Of a stretch of DNA of 57,291 nt, positions 34,654 through 41,775 are shown piece after piece. Position 1 is the stretch's first letter; every line of letters starts with the position of its first letter. The position numbers were made by a program, and so were the translations under genes. Origin of the DNA: JAKLIN01 sp964544395 (GTDB lineage Archaea > Nanobdellota > Nanobdellia > Pacearchaeales > GW2011-AR1). Below the pieces are notes generated by a model. The model was not told the origin of the DNA, ran no database searches, and saw only the letters and a list, made by a program, of their open reading frames with translations. The stretch lies in the NCBI GenBank assembly GCA_964544395.1, contig CAZJAO010000003.1, positions 1 through 57,291 on the forward strand, given 5' to 3'.

Positions 34654-34674
34654 TCTTTAAAATACCCTCAATAA

Positions 34675-34683
34675 CTTTTAAAT
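34675..34683. promoter_or_regulatory. single TATA box shared by leuS and endA
   Basis: CTTTTAAAT, nearly palindromic, is centred 26 nt before the leuS ATG (34653) and 27 nt before the endA ATG (34706). Each gene lacks another candidate at the right distance, so one box may drive two leaderless mRNAs in opposite directions. Confidence 0.5.
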
Positions 34684-34705
34684 ATTGCTGTTATCTTCTC
34701 TCTCC

Positions 34706-35224
34706 ATGAATGAAATCTATGCTCATCTTGTTGGAGAGATTGTCTCAAGCAATTCATCTGAAGCTTTTTCTCTTTATGATAAAAGCAGTTTCGGTGAAAA
34801 AAGAGATGGCAAAATAATTTATTCCCATGTTGAAGCCCTGTTCCTCATAGAAAAAGGCAAAATGGATGTTTCCTCAAAAACTAAAAAATTGACACATGAA
34901 GAATTAATTAGAAAGTTCAAAAAAATAGACAAAAAAATTCAGCTGAAATATCCTGTGTTCAAGGACTTGAGAGAGAAAGGGTATGTTGTTAAAACTGCTT
35001 TGAAATTCGGTGCAGAATTTAGAGTCTATGAAAAAGGTGCAAAAATAGGCGAAAAACATTCCAAATGGGTTGTATTCACAGATTATGAATCCAAAACATT
35101 CACCTGGCAGGAATTTTCAGCCAAGAACAGAGTAGCACATTCGACAAAGAAAAACTTGCTTTTGGCAATCGTGGATGAAGAGGGAGATATTACTTATTAC
35201 GAAGTAAAATGGGTTAAACCATAA
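34706..35224 (+). CDS. endA: tRNA-splicing endonuclease
   Basis: It cuts bulge-helix-bulge introns out of pre-tRNA. The catalytic triad is visible: Tyr108 (FRVYEKG), His118 (KHSKWVV) and Lys148 (AHSTKKNLLLAI). The 172-aa length fits the small homotetrameric archaeal type. An in-frame TTG at 34685 is ignored because ATG 34706 has the promoter at the right distance. A likely substrate, the intron-bearing tRNA-Met, lies 1.3 kb downstream. Confidence 0.93.
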   Translation: MNEIYAHLVGEIVSSNSSEAFSLYDKSSFGEKRDGKIIYSHVEALFLIEKGKMDVSSKTKKLTHEELIRKFKKIDKKIQLKYPVFKDLREKGYVVKTALKFGAEFRVYEKGAKIGEKHSKWVVFTDYESKTFTWQEFSAKNRVAHSTKKNLLLAIVDEEGDITYYEVKWVKP

Positions 35225-35258
35225 TAATATTTATAACTTTCCCACATCTTTCTGATTT

Positions 35259-36146
35259 ATGACAGATGCTCAGCAAATAAAAGAGAAAATTATGGCCTTG
35301 ATTCAATCACATGGGCCCACGCTTCCAGTTTTTATTGCATCGCAAACAGGGCTCAGCATTATTTTCTCTTCAGCTTTTCTTTCAGAGTTAATCGCGGATA
35401 AAAGGATTAAAATTTCTGATATGCGTGTTGGAAGTTCACCCTTGTATTTTATCCCGGGACAGGAGCCATTATTAGAAAATTTCTCTCAATATTTGAAAAG
35501 CAAAGAAAAAGATGCTTTTATAATTTTGAAAGAAAAAAGATTTCTCAAAGACAAAGATTTGGATCCGGCAATTAGAGTTGCCATTAGAGGAATAAGGGAT
35601 TTCGCGGTTGCATTCAAGCGTAATGATGAAATCTATTGGAGATACTTCACTATTCCTGAATCTGAATTTCAGATTTCAATTGAGCCTCCGAAAGAAAAAG
35701 AGATAATAATTGTGGAAGAGAAACCAATAGAAGAAATTAAACCTGTCGAAAAAATAAAATCGATAGAAGAAGTCGTTGTTTCAATTCCTGAAGAAATAAA
35801 AAAATCACCGAGGAAAATAAAGGCAAAAAAACAACCCAAAAAAGACAATAAAAATAATTTCTTTAACAAGGTAAAAGAATTTCTTTCTCAGAGGCAGATT
35901 GAAATTCTAAGTATTGAAGAAATCGGGATAAACAAGATAATTTTCAAGGTCAGGAATGATGGTGAATATATTATAATTGCCTATAATAAAAAAAAGATTT
36001 CGGAGCAGGATGTTGTAAACTCGCATAAAAAATCGGTTGAATTGGGGTTACCATACAAAATACTCCTCCTCGGAGAGCCATTAAAGCGTTTTGATAACCT
36101 GATTAAGGCCGCACGGGATTTAAAAGGAATAGAAAAGATAGAATAA
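35259..36146 (+). CDS. two-domain protein: winged helix plus nuclease-like C-domain
   Basis: The 295-aa protein starts with a helix-turn-helix-like domain (residues 1-150, including GLSIIFSSAFLSELIADKRI), then a Pro/Glu/Lys linker (about 150-200) and a C-terminal alpha/beta domain (KVRNDGEYIIIAYNKKKISEQ) reminiscent of restriction-endonuclease folds, where the usual D...ExK is not clear. Function unknown; a DNA- or RNA-linked role is inferred. It sits between endA and eS17, with ATATTTATAACTT about 26 nt before the ATG. Confidence 0.6.
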   Translation: MTDAQQIKEKIMALIQSHGPTLPVFIASQTGLSIIFSSAFLSELIADKRIKISDMRVGSSPLYFIPGQEPLLENFSQYLKSKEKDAFIILKEKRFLKDKDLDPAIRVAIRGIRDFAVAFKRNDEIYWRYFTIPESEFQISIEPPKEKEIIIVEEKPIEEIKPVEKIKSIEEVVVSIPEEIKKSPRKIKAKKQPKKDNKNNFFNKVKEFLSQRQIEILSIEEIGINKIIFKVRNDGEYIIIAYNKKKISEQDVVNSHKKSVELGLPYKILLLGEPLKRFDNLIKAARDLKGIEKIE

Positions 36147-36183
36147 AGAAAGGATTTAAAAATAATAAAATAAGGATTTAATT

Positions 36184-36399
36184 ATGGGAAAAATAAAAAT
36201 CAAGCTGGTAAAAAGGACCTCAGGAAATTTGGCTAAAAGAGACCTTCCATTTAATGAGAGTTTTGAAAATAACAAAAGAATACTCGGAAGCAACACAATG
36301 CCTGGAAAAAAGATAAGAAATCAGGTTGCAGGAATGTTAGCGAGAACGAAAAGAAGAGAATTGAAAGCTAAGCAAGAAAATAGTGTAGTAGTCGATTAA
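36184..36399 (+). CDS. rps17e: ribosomal protein eS17
   Basis: The 71-aa small-subunit protein matches the eS17 pattern: GKIKIKLVKRTSGNLAKR at the start, NESFENNKRIL in the middle and the conserved KKIRNQVAGMLARTKRRE. A TATA-like GATTTAAAAATAA lies about 27 nt upstream. No close partner gene apart from the preceding two-domain protein. Confidence 0.88.
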   Translation: MGKIKIKLVKRTSGNLAKRDLPFNESFENNKRILGSNTMPGKKIRNQVAGMLARTKRRELKAKQENSVVVD

Positions 36400-36439
36400 A
36401 AACTTTTAAATAAACTTTATTTTTCTTTAAGATATTCAG

Positions 36440-36486
36440 TTTCCTGCTGGATGCTGGAATTGGCAAGAACCCGCAGGAGGTTCCAC
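36440..36486 (+). repeat. paired intergenic element, copy 2 (leader of tRNA-Met)
   Basis: It matches 1417-1464 and ends 2 nt before tRNA-Met. Two crossing pairings are possible, CCTGC with GCAGG and UGGAA with UUCCA, which would make an H-type pseudoknot. A TATA-like stretch (about 36402-36416) would start transcription near the element's 5' edge, so it is probably part of the tRNA precursor. On the other strand it lies beyond the end of glyS. Confidence 0.55.
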
Positions 36487-36488
36487 GT

Positions 36489-36655
36489 GGCTGCATAGCT
36501 CAGTTGGTTAGAGCGCTGGTCTCATGAATAGTACGGAGTGACGTTCATTGACAAAATCTCGTAAGAGATTTTAGTCTTGAGCATTTCGCAGAAATGCTGA
36601 TTTCTCAAGACATTGAGAAAGCCGGAGGTCCTGAGTTCGACTCTCAGTGCAGCCA
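36489..36655 (+). tRNA. tRNA-Met (CAT) with a ~93-nt intron
   Basis: Exons make acceptor GGCTGCA/TGCAGCC, D-arm GCTC-GAGC, anticodon stem CTGGT/GCCGG with CAT at 36523-36525, and T-loop TTCGACT, discriminator A. An intron of about 93 nt (roughly 36527-36619) interrupts the anticodon loop; CTCA/TGAG can form the central helix of a bulge-helix-bulge. The intron holds two strong hairpins (AAAATCTC/GAGATTTT and GTCTTGAG/CTCAAGAC enclosing GCATTTC/GAAATGC). Exact splice sites are uncertain. Elongator Met or Ile(CAU) cannot be told apart. Confidence 0.85.
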
Positions 36656-36660
36656 TAGAA

Positions 36661-38337
36661 TTATTTCTTTCTCGTATCAACTTTCTTTCCAAACTTAGAA
36701 ATGCTTTCTCCGTCAATAACATTTTTTAGACATTCAATCAGAATATTTTCTTTTACTCTGAATTGTTCCCCATTATCCCTTAATCTGATTGTAACATCTT
36801 TGTTCTTCAAACTGTCTTCATCTATGGTAATGCAAAAGGGGGTTCCGCTTTCATCATTTCTAGCATATCTTCTTCCAATGCTTCCCGAATTATCATAGGT
36901 AACATTAAATTCTTTTTTCAAGTCATTGTAAATCTTTTCAGCAAATTTTTCATATTCTTCTTGTTTCACAATAGGAAAAACAGCAGCTTTAATCGGTGCT
37001 AATTTTGGAGGAATTTTCAAGATAGTATAATCCTTTTCTTTATTGTAGTGGTATGACTTTGCCAAGATAGCTAAAAAGATTCTTTCAATTCCAAATGTCG
37101 GTTCAATAACTTTGGGAATAACTTTATTCTTATATTTTTCATCAAAAAGAGTCATGTTTTGATTACTTTCCTTTTCGTGATTAGTCAAATCATATTGCCC
37201 TCGATTTGCAATTCCAGCAACTTCTTTACTCCCAAAAGGATATTCATAATCAATATCAAAAGTCGCAGAAGAATAATGGCTTAATTCATCTTTCATGTGC
37301 TCTCTGATTTTTATCTCGGTAAGTCCAATAGACCTGAACCATAAAATCTGTTCAGCTAACCAATAAGCATGCCATTCTTCCAATTTCTTTTCCTTAAGGA
37401 TTTCTTCAATTGTCGTTTCTTTTAATTCTCGGTTTCCTTTGACCTGATTTTCCGCAGTTAGAATATTAAATTTCAGTTTCAAATGTTTTTCAGTAAGCAA
37501 ATCACATTTCTTTTCTTCAGGGTTTATGAAAAATTCAAATTCACCTATATGGAATTCTCTGCTTCTGAATAAAAAATCTCTTGGAGCAATTTCATTCCTG
37601 AAACATTTTCCTAGCTGGGCAATTCCAAAAGGCAACTGCATTCTTGATGTTTGCTGTACTAATTTGAAATCCAAAAACATTCCTTGTGCTGTTTCAGGCC
37701 GGAGATAAACTTGAATAGAATCATCTTCAACAGGGCCTGCATTAGTCTTGAACATTAAGTTCAAGTCTTTTGCGGTTGACTTGTCAAGTTTACCACCGCA
37801 AAAACCGCAAACAGCGGTATCCAAATCAGCCCGGTCTATTTTGTTGAATTTTTTGCACTTTGTGCATTTTACAGAAATGTCTGTGAAATTGGAAATATGT
37901 CCGGAAGCTTTCCATGTTTTCGGAGGGGAGATTATGCTTGCTTCAATACCCGCAACATTTCCTCTTTCTCTTACAAAATAGTTCCACCATTCCTTTTTTA
38001 TATTATTTAGCAATTCAACACCCAAAGGGCCAAAATCCCAGAATCCTGCCAATCCACCATAGATTTCTCCTGAAGGATAAACAAAGCCTTTTCTCTTGCA
38101 GAATGAAGCTAAATCTTCGATAGAAAACTTTTCTCTTTGCTGCTCTTTGACCTCTTCAAGAGGCATTTCAATATTTTCCTTTTTTTCGATAATTTCTTTC
38201 ATTTTCTTTTCTGCTTCTTTTTTATCTTTGCCAAGATAAGCCAAGGTTTTTGTTTTTACTTTCCCGTCAATTCTTTTGTTCTCATTGAGATAAAAATATT
38301 CTTTTCCATGAATTTTCTTTTTTACAATGAAAGCCAT
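36661..38337 (-). CDS. glyS: glycyl-tRNA synthetase, archaeal/eukaryotic type, with N-terminal extra domain
   Basis: The class II dimeric enzyme charges tRNA(Gly). The core starts near residue 71 (FSIEDLASFCKRKGFVYPSGEIYGG). It includes a zinc-type CTKC...CGFCG pair, motif 2 around CFRNEIAPRDFLFRSREF, motif 3 near EPTFGIERIFLAIL, and an anticodon domain. Before it, residues 1-70 form an added module (KKKIHGKEYFYLNENKRIDG, then TLAYLGK) like a small beta domain seen at the start of some archaeal and transposase-related proteins. It is translated in frame with no internal stop. A TATA-like box lies 27 nt before the ATG. Confidence 0.93.
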   Translation of the reverse strand: MAFIVKKKIHGKEYFYLNENKRIDGKVKTKTLAYLGKDKKEAEKKMKEIIEKKENIEMPLEEVKEQQREKFSIEDLASFCKRKGFVYPSGEIYGGLAGFWDFGPLGVELLNNIKKEWWNYFVRERGNVAGIEASIISPPKTWKASGHISNFTDISVKCTKCKKFNKIDRADLDTAVCGFCGGKLDKSTAKDLNLMFKTNAGPVEDDSIQVYLRPETAQGMFLDFKLVQQTSRMQLPFGIAQLGKCFRNEIAPRDFLFRSREFHIGEFEFFINPEEKKCDLLTEKHLKLKFNILTAENQVKGNRELKETTIEEILKEKKLEEWHAYWLAEQILWFRSIGLTEIKIREHMKDELSHYSSATFDIDYEYPFGSKEVAGIANRGQYDLTNHEKESNQNMTLFDEKYKNKVIPKVIEPTFGIERIFLAILAKSYHYNKEKDYTILKIPPKLAPIKAAVFPIVKQEEYEKFAEKIYNDLKKEFNVTYDNSGSIGRRYARNDESGTPFCITIDEDSLKNKDVTIRLRDNGEQFRVKENILIECLKNVIDGESISKFGKKVDTRKK

Positions 38338-38380
38338 TAATTTCTATTAGGCACTACTATTTATAAATTTTACAAAATAA

Positions 38381-38416
38381 AAGGAAAGATGAGGAGAAAC
38401 AGAAGGTTCTCCATGA
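38381..38416. repeat. recurring hairpin element, copy D (3' side of tRNA-Cys)
   Basis: The plus strand reads AAGGAAAGATGA, then the stem GGAGAA (38393-38398) pairing with TTCTCC (38407-38412). On the minus strand it follows the tRNA-Cys 3' end by a few nt and is followed by CTTTCCTTTT, like copy E. It could be a tRNA terminator. Confidence 0.55.
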
Positions 38417-38489
38417 AGCGGAGGGTGGGACTCGAACCCACGGGAAGTCGCTTTGCAGGCGACCGCAGTTGCCGCTGTGCCACCTCCGC
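38417..38489 (-). tRNA. tRNA-Cys (GCA)
   Basis: Read on the minus strand: acceptor GCGGAGG/CCTCCGC, anticodon stem GTCGC/GCGAC with loop CTGCAAA (anticodon GCA), T-arm GTGGG-TTCGAGT-CCCAC, and discriminator T, the Cys identity base. CCA is not encoded. A hairpin element (copy D) follows the 3' end. Confidence 0.93.
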
Positions 38490-38524
38490 ATTCAGTATTA
38501 TAAGATAAATCCCTTAAAAATCTT

Positions 38525-39730
38525 TTATTTTCTTTTTGACCTTGACCGGACCTTCTTTCTATCAAGTTCATAGGAATCTTTTATGCTTAAAGCCAGAAAA
38601 GCCAAAACAATCATTGGTATCCCGAAGTATAGGAATAATGAATTAAACGGCAAGAACAATAGAAGCGCTGCAGCAGGCAAAGAACCCACCAAACTCCCTA
38701 CATTGACCGAAGTAGTATAAATGCTATAATATTTGTCTCTTTCATCTTCTTCAATAATGTCCAAAAAATATGCCTCTGATGTCGGTTCTATCATGGAAAC
38801 GCTTACACTCGCGAGAATCAACAACCCCGAAACCACGTAGATATTCGATATGAAAAAACAAGATATTGCTAAAGTTCCTAAACTGATAAATCCCACAAAG
38901 AATAATTTCTTGAATCCTCTTTTATTAGCAATTTTGCCTGAAATATAATCGCAAAAAATAAGTGGCACGCTTACTCCTGCCAAAAAGAATCCCAACAGAA
39001 GTGCCCCATATCCTTTGTCTACAATGTAAATTGGCATATAAACATAAATAAATGTCCACCAGAAACTTACAGACAAGGTTAGAATATAAGTCAATGTTCT
39101 TTCACGATTCTTAAAGAATTCAATAACAACTCTAAAGATATGCTTGTCAAGATTTTTGGTTTTTCTATTATCTTTTATTCTGAAAAAATTGAAAACAAAA
39201 ATGGACATCAATACAAAAACTGCAGCAAAGAAAAAGACGCTGCTGAATCCGTAAACCTTTGCTAGATAACCTGCAATCAATGGTCCGACAAACCAGGCAG
39301 AGTTTAACAAAGCATAAATAACGCCCTCGCTTTTTGAAACACTATCGTCCTCGGTGTTATCCCTTACAACCAAACCTGCCAATGTGACTCTCAAACTCGA
39401 GAAAATGGCTATAAGTATTCCTAAAATTATAACAACATAAATATTTGAATAAACAGAAAGGAGCAAGTAAGAAATTGCAAAAAATACAAGGGAAACTATA
39501 AACATTTTTGCTTTGTTTGTTTTTTCAATTAGTGGAATCAAAATCAAGTAGGCAAAAACTTCAATAACGGTAAATAGACTTGTTAAAAATCCAACAAGGG
39601 AAATATTATTCAAAAAAGAATTAAGATAAACGGACCAAATTGTTGCGGCCAAGGAAATTCCTATGGACAAGAATACATAAGTCACCCCTAATTTTGTAAT
39701 GGGCTTTAGATGCCTGTGCCTAATGTGCAT
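38525..39730 (-). CDS. major facilitator superfamily transporter
   Basis: The 401-aa protein has about twelve membrane segments in two halves with a basic loop between them (FFKNRERTL near residue 200). Short MFS-like motifs appear after the second helices (EKTNKAKMF; SGKIANKRGFKKLF). No substrate can be named. A TATA-like AAAAATATTTA lies about 22 nt before the ATG. tRNA-Cys follows the stop by 35 nt on the same strand and might share the transcript. Confidence 0.85.
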   Translation of the reverse strand: MHIRHRHLKPITKLGVTYVFLSIGISLAATIWSVYLNSFLNNISLVGFLTSLFTVIEVFAYLILIPLIEKTNKAKMFIVSLVFFAISYLLLSVYSNIYVVIILGILIAIFSSLRVTLAGLVVRDNTEDDSVSKSEGVIYALLNSAWFVGPLIAGYLAKVYGFSSVFFFAAVFVLMSIFVFNFFRIKDNRKTKNLDKHIFRVVIEFFKNRERTLTYILTLSVSFWWTFIYVYMPIYIVDKGYGALLLGFFLAGVSVPLIFCDYISGKIANKRGFKKLFFVGFISLGTLAISCFFISNIYVVSGLLILASVSVSMIEPTSEAYFLDIIEEDERDKYYSIYTTSVNVGSLVGSLPAAALLLFLPFNSLFLYFGIPMIVLAFLALSIKDSYELDRKKVRSRSKRK

Positions 39731-39805
39731 AGAAAGTCTAAGAAATAAATATTTTTAATTCTTTGTTATAAAAGAAAATTCGAAAATCAACCAGGAGTAC
39801 TCTCT

Positions 39806-39847
39806 CCAGGGAAAGATTGATACAAGAAAACCATTAGGTGTTATTTA
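39806..39847. repeat. recurring hairpin element, copy C (3' side of tRNA-Leu)
   Basis: The plus strand reads CCAGGGAAAGATTGATA, then AAAACC-ATTA-GGT, resembling copies A and B. It abuts the 3' end of the minus-strand tRNA-Leu. On the plus strand an upstream ATCAACCAGG segment can pair with TTGAT, as in copy A, and GTTATAAAAG lies before it, so transcription either way is conceivable. Confidence 0.5.
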
Positions 39848-39931
39848 TGCGGGGTAAAGGATTCGAACCTTTGCAAGCACTAAGCTAACAGGTCCTAAGC
39901 CTGCCCCGTTTGACCGCTCCGGCAACCCCGC
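39848..39931 (-). tRNA. tRNA-Leu (TAG)
   Basis: A class II tRNA on the minus strand: acceptor GCGGGGT/ACCCCGC, anticodon stem GCAGG/CCTGT around CTTAGGA (anticodon TAG), a long variable arm, T-loop TTCGAAT, discriminator A. CCA is not encoded. Just upstream (39966-39985) is a partial copy of its 5' end. Confidence 0.92.
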
Positions 39932-39965
39932 ATGATACAGGGTGATGGATGAGCCAGAGAATATT

Positions 39966-39985
39966 GGCGACTCCGACAACCCCGC
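39966..39985 (-). pseudogene. partial duplicate of the tRNA-Leu 5' end
   Basis: The minus strand reads GCGGGGTTGTCGGAGTCGCC, matching the first 18 nt of the neighbouring tRNA-Leu with few changes, but no anticodon arm follows. It is a tRNA fragment 35 nt upstream of the true gene, left by duplication or recombination. Confidence 0.5.
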
Positions 39986-40032
39986 GACAATTATGAAAAT
40001 ATAATCAATTAACCCTATAAAAAGATTTAGAA

Positions 40033-40962
40033 TTATTTAACTGCCGGCTTAGCCTCTTCTTCTTTCTGTTTTATCTTATCTTCCAGCTGAAGTTTTTCTA
40101 TAAGTTCCTTGTATCTGTTTCGGATTGTAACTTCAGTAATTCCTGCAATATCCGCAACTTCTCTTTGAGTTTTCTTCTCATCATTCATCAAAGCAGCAAC
40201 ATATAACGCAGCAGCCGAAATTCCAGCAGGCCCTCTTCCAGAAGTTAATTCAACTTCTTCCGCTCTTTTCAAAATCTTCAAAGCATCATTTTGTGTTTTT
40301 GGGGAAAGTTTCAAAACAGATGCAAATCTAGAGATGTAATCTTTTGGCGAGCTCTGTTTTATCTTGATTCCCAATTTCCTTATTATGAATCTATAAGTTC
40401 TTCCTATTTCTTTTCTTTCAACATCAGAAGCAATTGCCATTTCATCAAGAGTTCTTGGAATATTATAGGAACGGCAAGCAGTATACAAGCATGCTGCGAT
40501 AACAGACTCCATGCTTCTCCCCCGAACAAGCCCTCTTTGAAGGACATAATTGTAAATTCTTGCCGCTTCATCTCTAACAACATTTGGAAGATTCAAGTAG
40601 GACGCTATAACTCTCAATTCAGCCATTGCCAATCTTAAATTTCTTTCAATAGAAGTTGAAACTCTTTCCTGCCATTTTTTTAATCTCAGAAATTTTCTTG
40701 TTTGTCCAGGTTCTAATCGATAAATATCTGAAATTTCACCGACGTTAGTTATAAGCCCCTTATCAAATTTCTGCATGCTAATTGGTGCTCCGCCTCTGCC
40801 CTTTTTCTCGGATTTGTCAAACTTTCCGCCGGCATCAGAACCGGAATCAACCATCTCTTCTTCAATAACCAAACCGCAATCGTTGCATATAACTTCACCT
40901 AATTGAGGATCATGCGTGATGTTTATGCTTCCACATTCGGGACATTTCTTTACAAAGGCCAT
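40033..40962 (-). CDS. tfb: transcription initiation factor TFB
   Basis: TFB bridges the TATA-bound TBP and RNA polymerase. An N-terminal zinc ribbon (Cys7, Cys10, Cys26, Cys29: CPECGS...CNDCG) is followed by a B-linker with the SDAGGKFDKSEKKGRGG segment and two cyclin-like repeats (about 115-205 and 210-300). The second has a helix-turn-helix (TQREVADIAGITEVTIRNRY) for the BRE. The 309-aa length is standard. It ends in a short charged tail. Confidence 0.96.
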   Translation of the reverse strand: MAFVKKCPECGSINITHDPQLGEVICNDCGLVIEEEMVDSGSDAGGKFDKSEKKGRGGAPISMQKFDKGLITNVGEISDIYRLEPGQTRKFLRLKKWQERVSTSIERNLRLAMAELRVIASYLNLPNVVRDEAARIYNYVLQRGLVRGRSMESVIAACLYTACRSYNIPRTLDEMAIASDVERKEIGRTYRFIIRKLGIKIKQSSPKDYISRFASVLKLSPKTQNDALKILKRAEEVELTSGRGPAGISAAALYVAALMNDEKKTQREVADIAGITEVTIRNRYKELIEKLQLEDKIKQKEEEAKPAVK

Positions 40963-41040
40963 ATTTTTAAGAAAGATTATTTTGTGTATCCTTTAAAAAG
41001 TTTTTCCCTTTATAAAACTTCTGGTTTTTATCTTCGGTGA

Positions 41041-41400
41041 TTACTTTACAAGAATTCCGTTTACAACCCCTTCTTGGGTTGGTCTATTGGTTATTCGAGC
41101 CTTTCCCTTACTTGTTTCAACAATTGTTCCTTTTGTCAGAATATTTTGTCTTGCGAAGAATCTGTTTGACGGAGTTTCCAAAACATTTTTTATTTCTGCT
41201 TTTAGCATCTTCCCATTTTCCTGTAAGTTTATGGATTTAGCCTTGAGTAAAAATACTTTCATGTTTCCGCCTAGCGTCTTTTTTGACTTTCTTTTCTCGT
41301 CGCCAAGCTTGGTAATTCTTCTTTGTCCCGGCTTTTCATACATTTTTTTCTTTTTGCTGGCCTGATATTTCCCGCCAGTTCTTTTTCTTCCGATTCTCAT
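41041..41400 (-). CDS. rps8e: ribosomal protein eS8
   Basis: The 119-aa small-subunit protein starts MRIGRKRTGGKYQASKKKK and has the conserved TLGGNMKVFLL and VLETPSNRFFARQNILTKG, ending TNRPTQEGVVNGILVK, a typical archaeal eS8. ATTTAAATAATT about 28 nt upstream predicts a leaderless mRNA. A hairpin (ATAAAAC/GTTTTTAT, about 41016-41036) past the stop may end the transcript. Confidence 0.95.
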   Translation of the reverse strand: MRIGRKRTGGKYQASKKKKMYEKPGQRRITKLGDEKRKSKKTLGGNMKVFLLKAKSINLQENGKMLKAEIKNVLETPSNRFFARQNILTKGTIVETSKGKARITNRPTQEGVVNGILVK

Positions 41401-41493
41401 GTAAAGAAGGTTTTTTCTTCATTTAAATAATTTTCTAAAACCATCGCATCACACAAGCGAAATGTTTATAAATTAATTCCGTAAATTAGACTT

Positions 41494-41745
41494 ATGGTTA
41501 ATGGAATTGAGAGGCCACTGGATTTATTGAATAATTCAAAGGGAAAAGAAGTTCTCGTGCAGTTGAAAGGCGAAAAACAAATTGTCGGAACTTTGCTTGC
41601 TTTTGACATTCACATAAATCTTGTTTTGGATAATATAAAAGAAATAGAAAGCGGAGAGATAAAAAGAAATCTCGGTTTAGGTTTCCTCAGAGGAGATACA
41701 ATTATCTTCATTTCGCCTGCTTCTACATCTATGAAAAAAGATTAA
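41494..41745 (+). CDS. lsm: Sm-like archaeal protein
   Basis: The 83-aa Lsm protein forms a ring that binds U-rich RNA. The Sm1 motif (KEVLVQLKGEKQIVGTLLAFDIHINLVLDN) and Sm2 (LGLGFLRGDTIIFISP) are both present. GTTTATAAATTAA about 25 nt before the ATG suggests a leaderless mRNA. RNase Z follows 30 nt downstream, grouping two RNA-processing genes. Confidence 0.92.
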   Translation: MVNGIERPLDLLNNSKGKEVLVQLKGEKQIVGTLLAFDIHINLVLDNIKEIESGEIKRNLGLGFLRGDTIIFISPASTSMKKD

Positions 41746-41775
41746 TAATAAAAACTCTTTTTTCTTTATTCATTC

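Noticed and set aside
36527..36619. C/D box sRNA inside the tRNA-Met intron
   Set aside because: I could not find convincing C (RUGAUGA) and D (CUGA) boxes with proper spacing; the ACA after one stem also lacks a symmetrical guide pocket.
39966..39985. Second tRNA-Leu gene
   Set aside because: Only the first 18-20 nt resemble a tRNA; no anticodon or T-arm follows.
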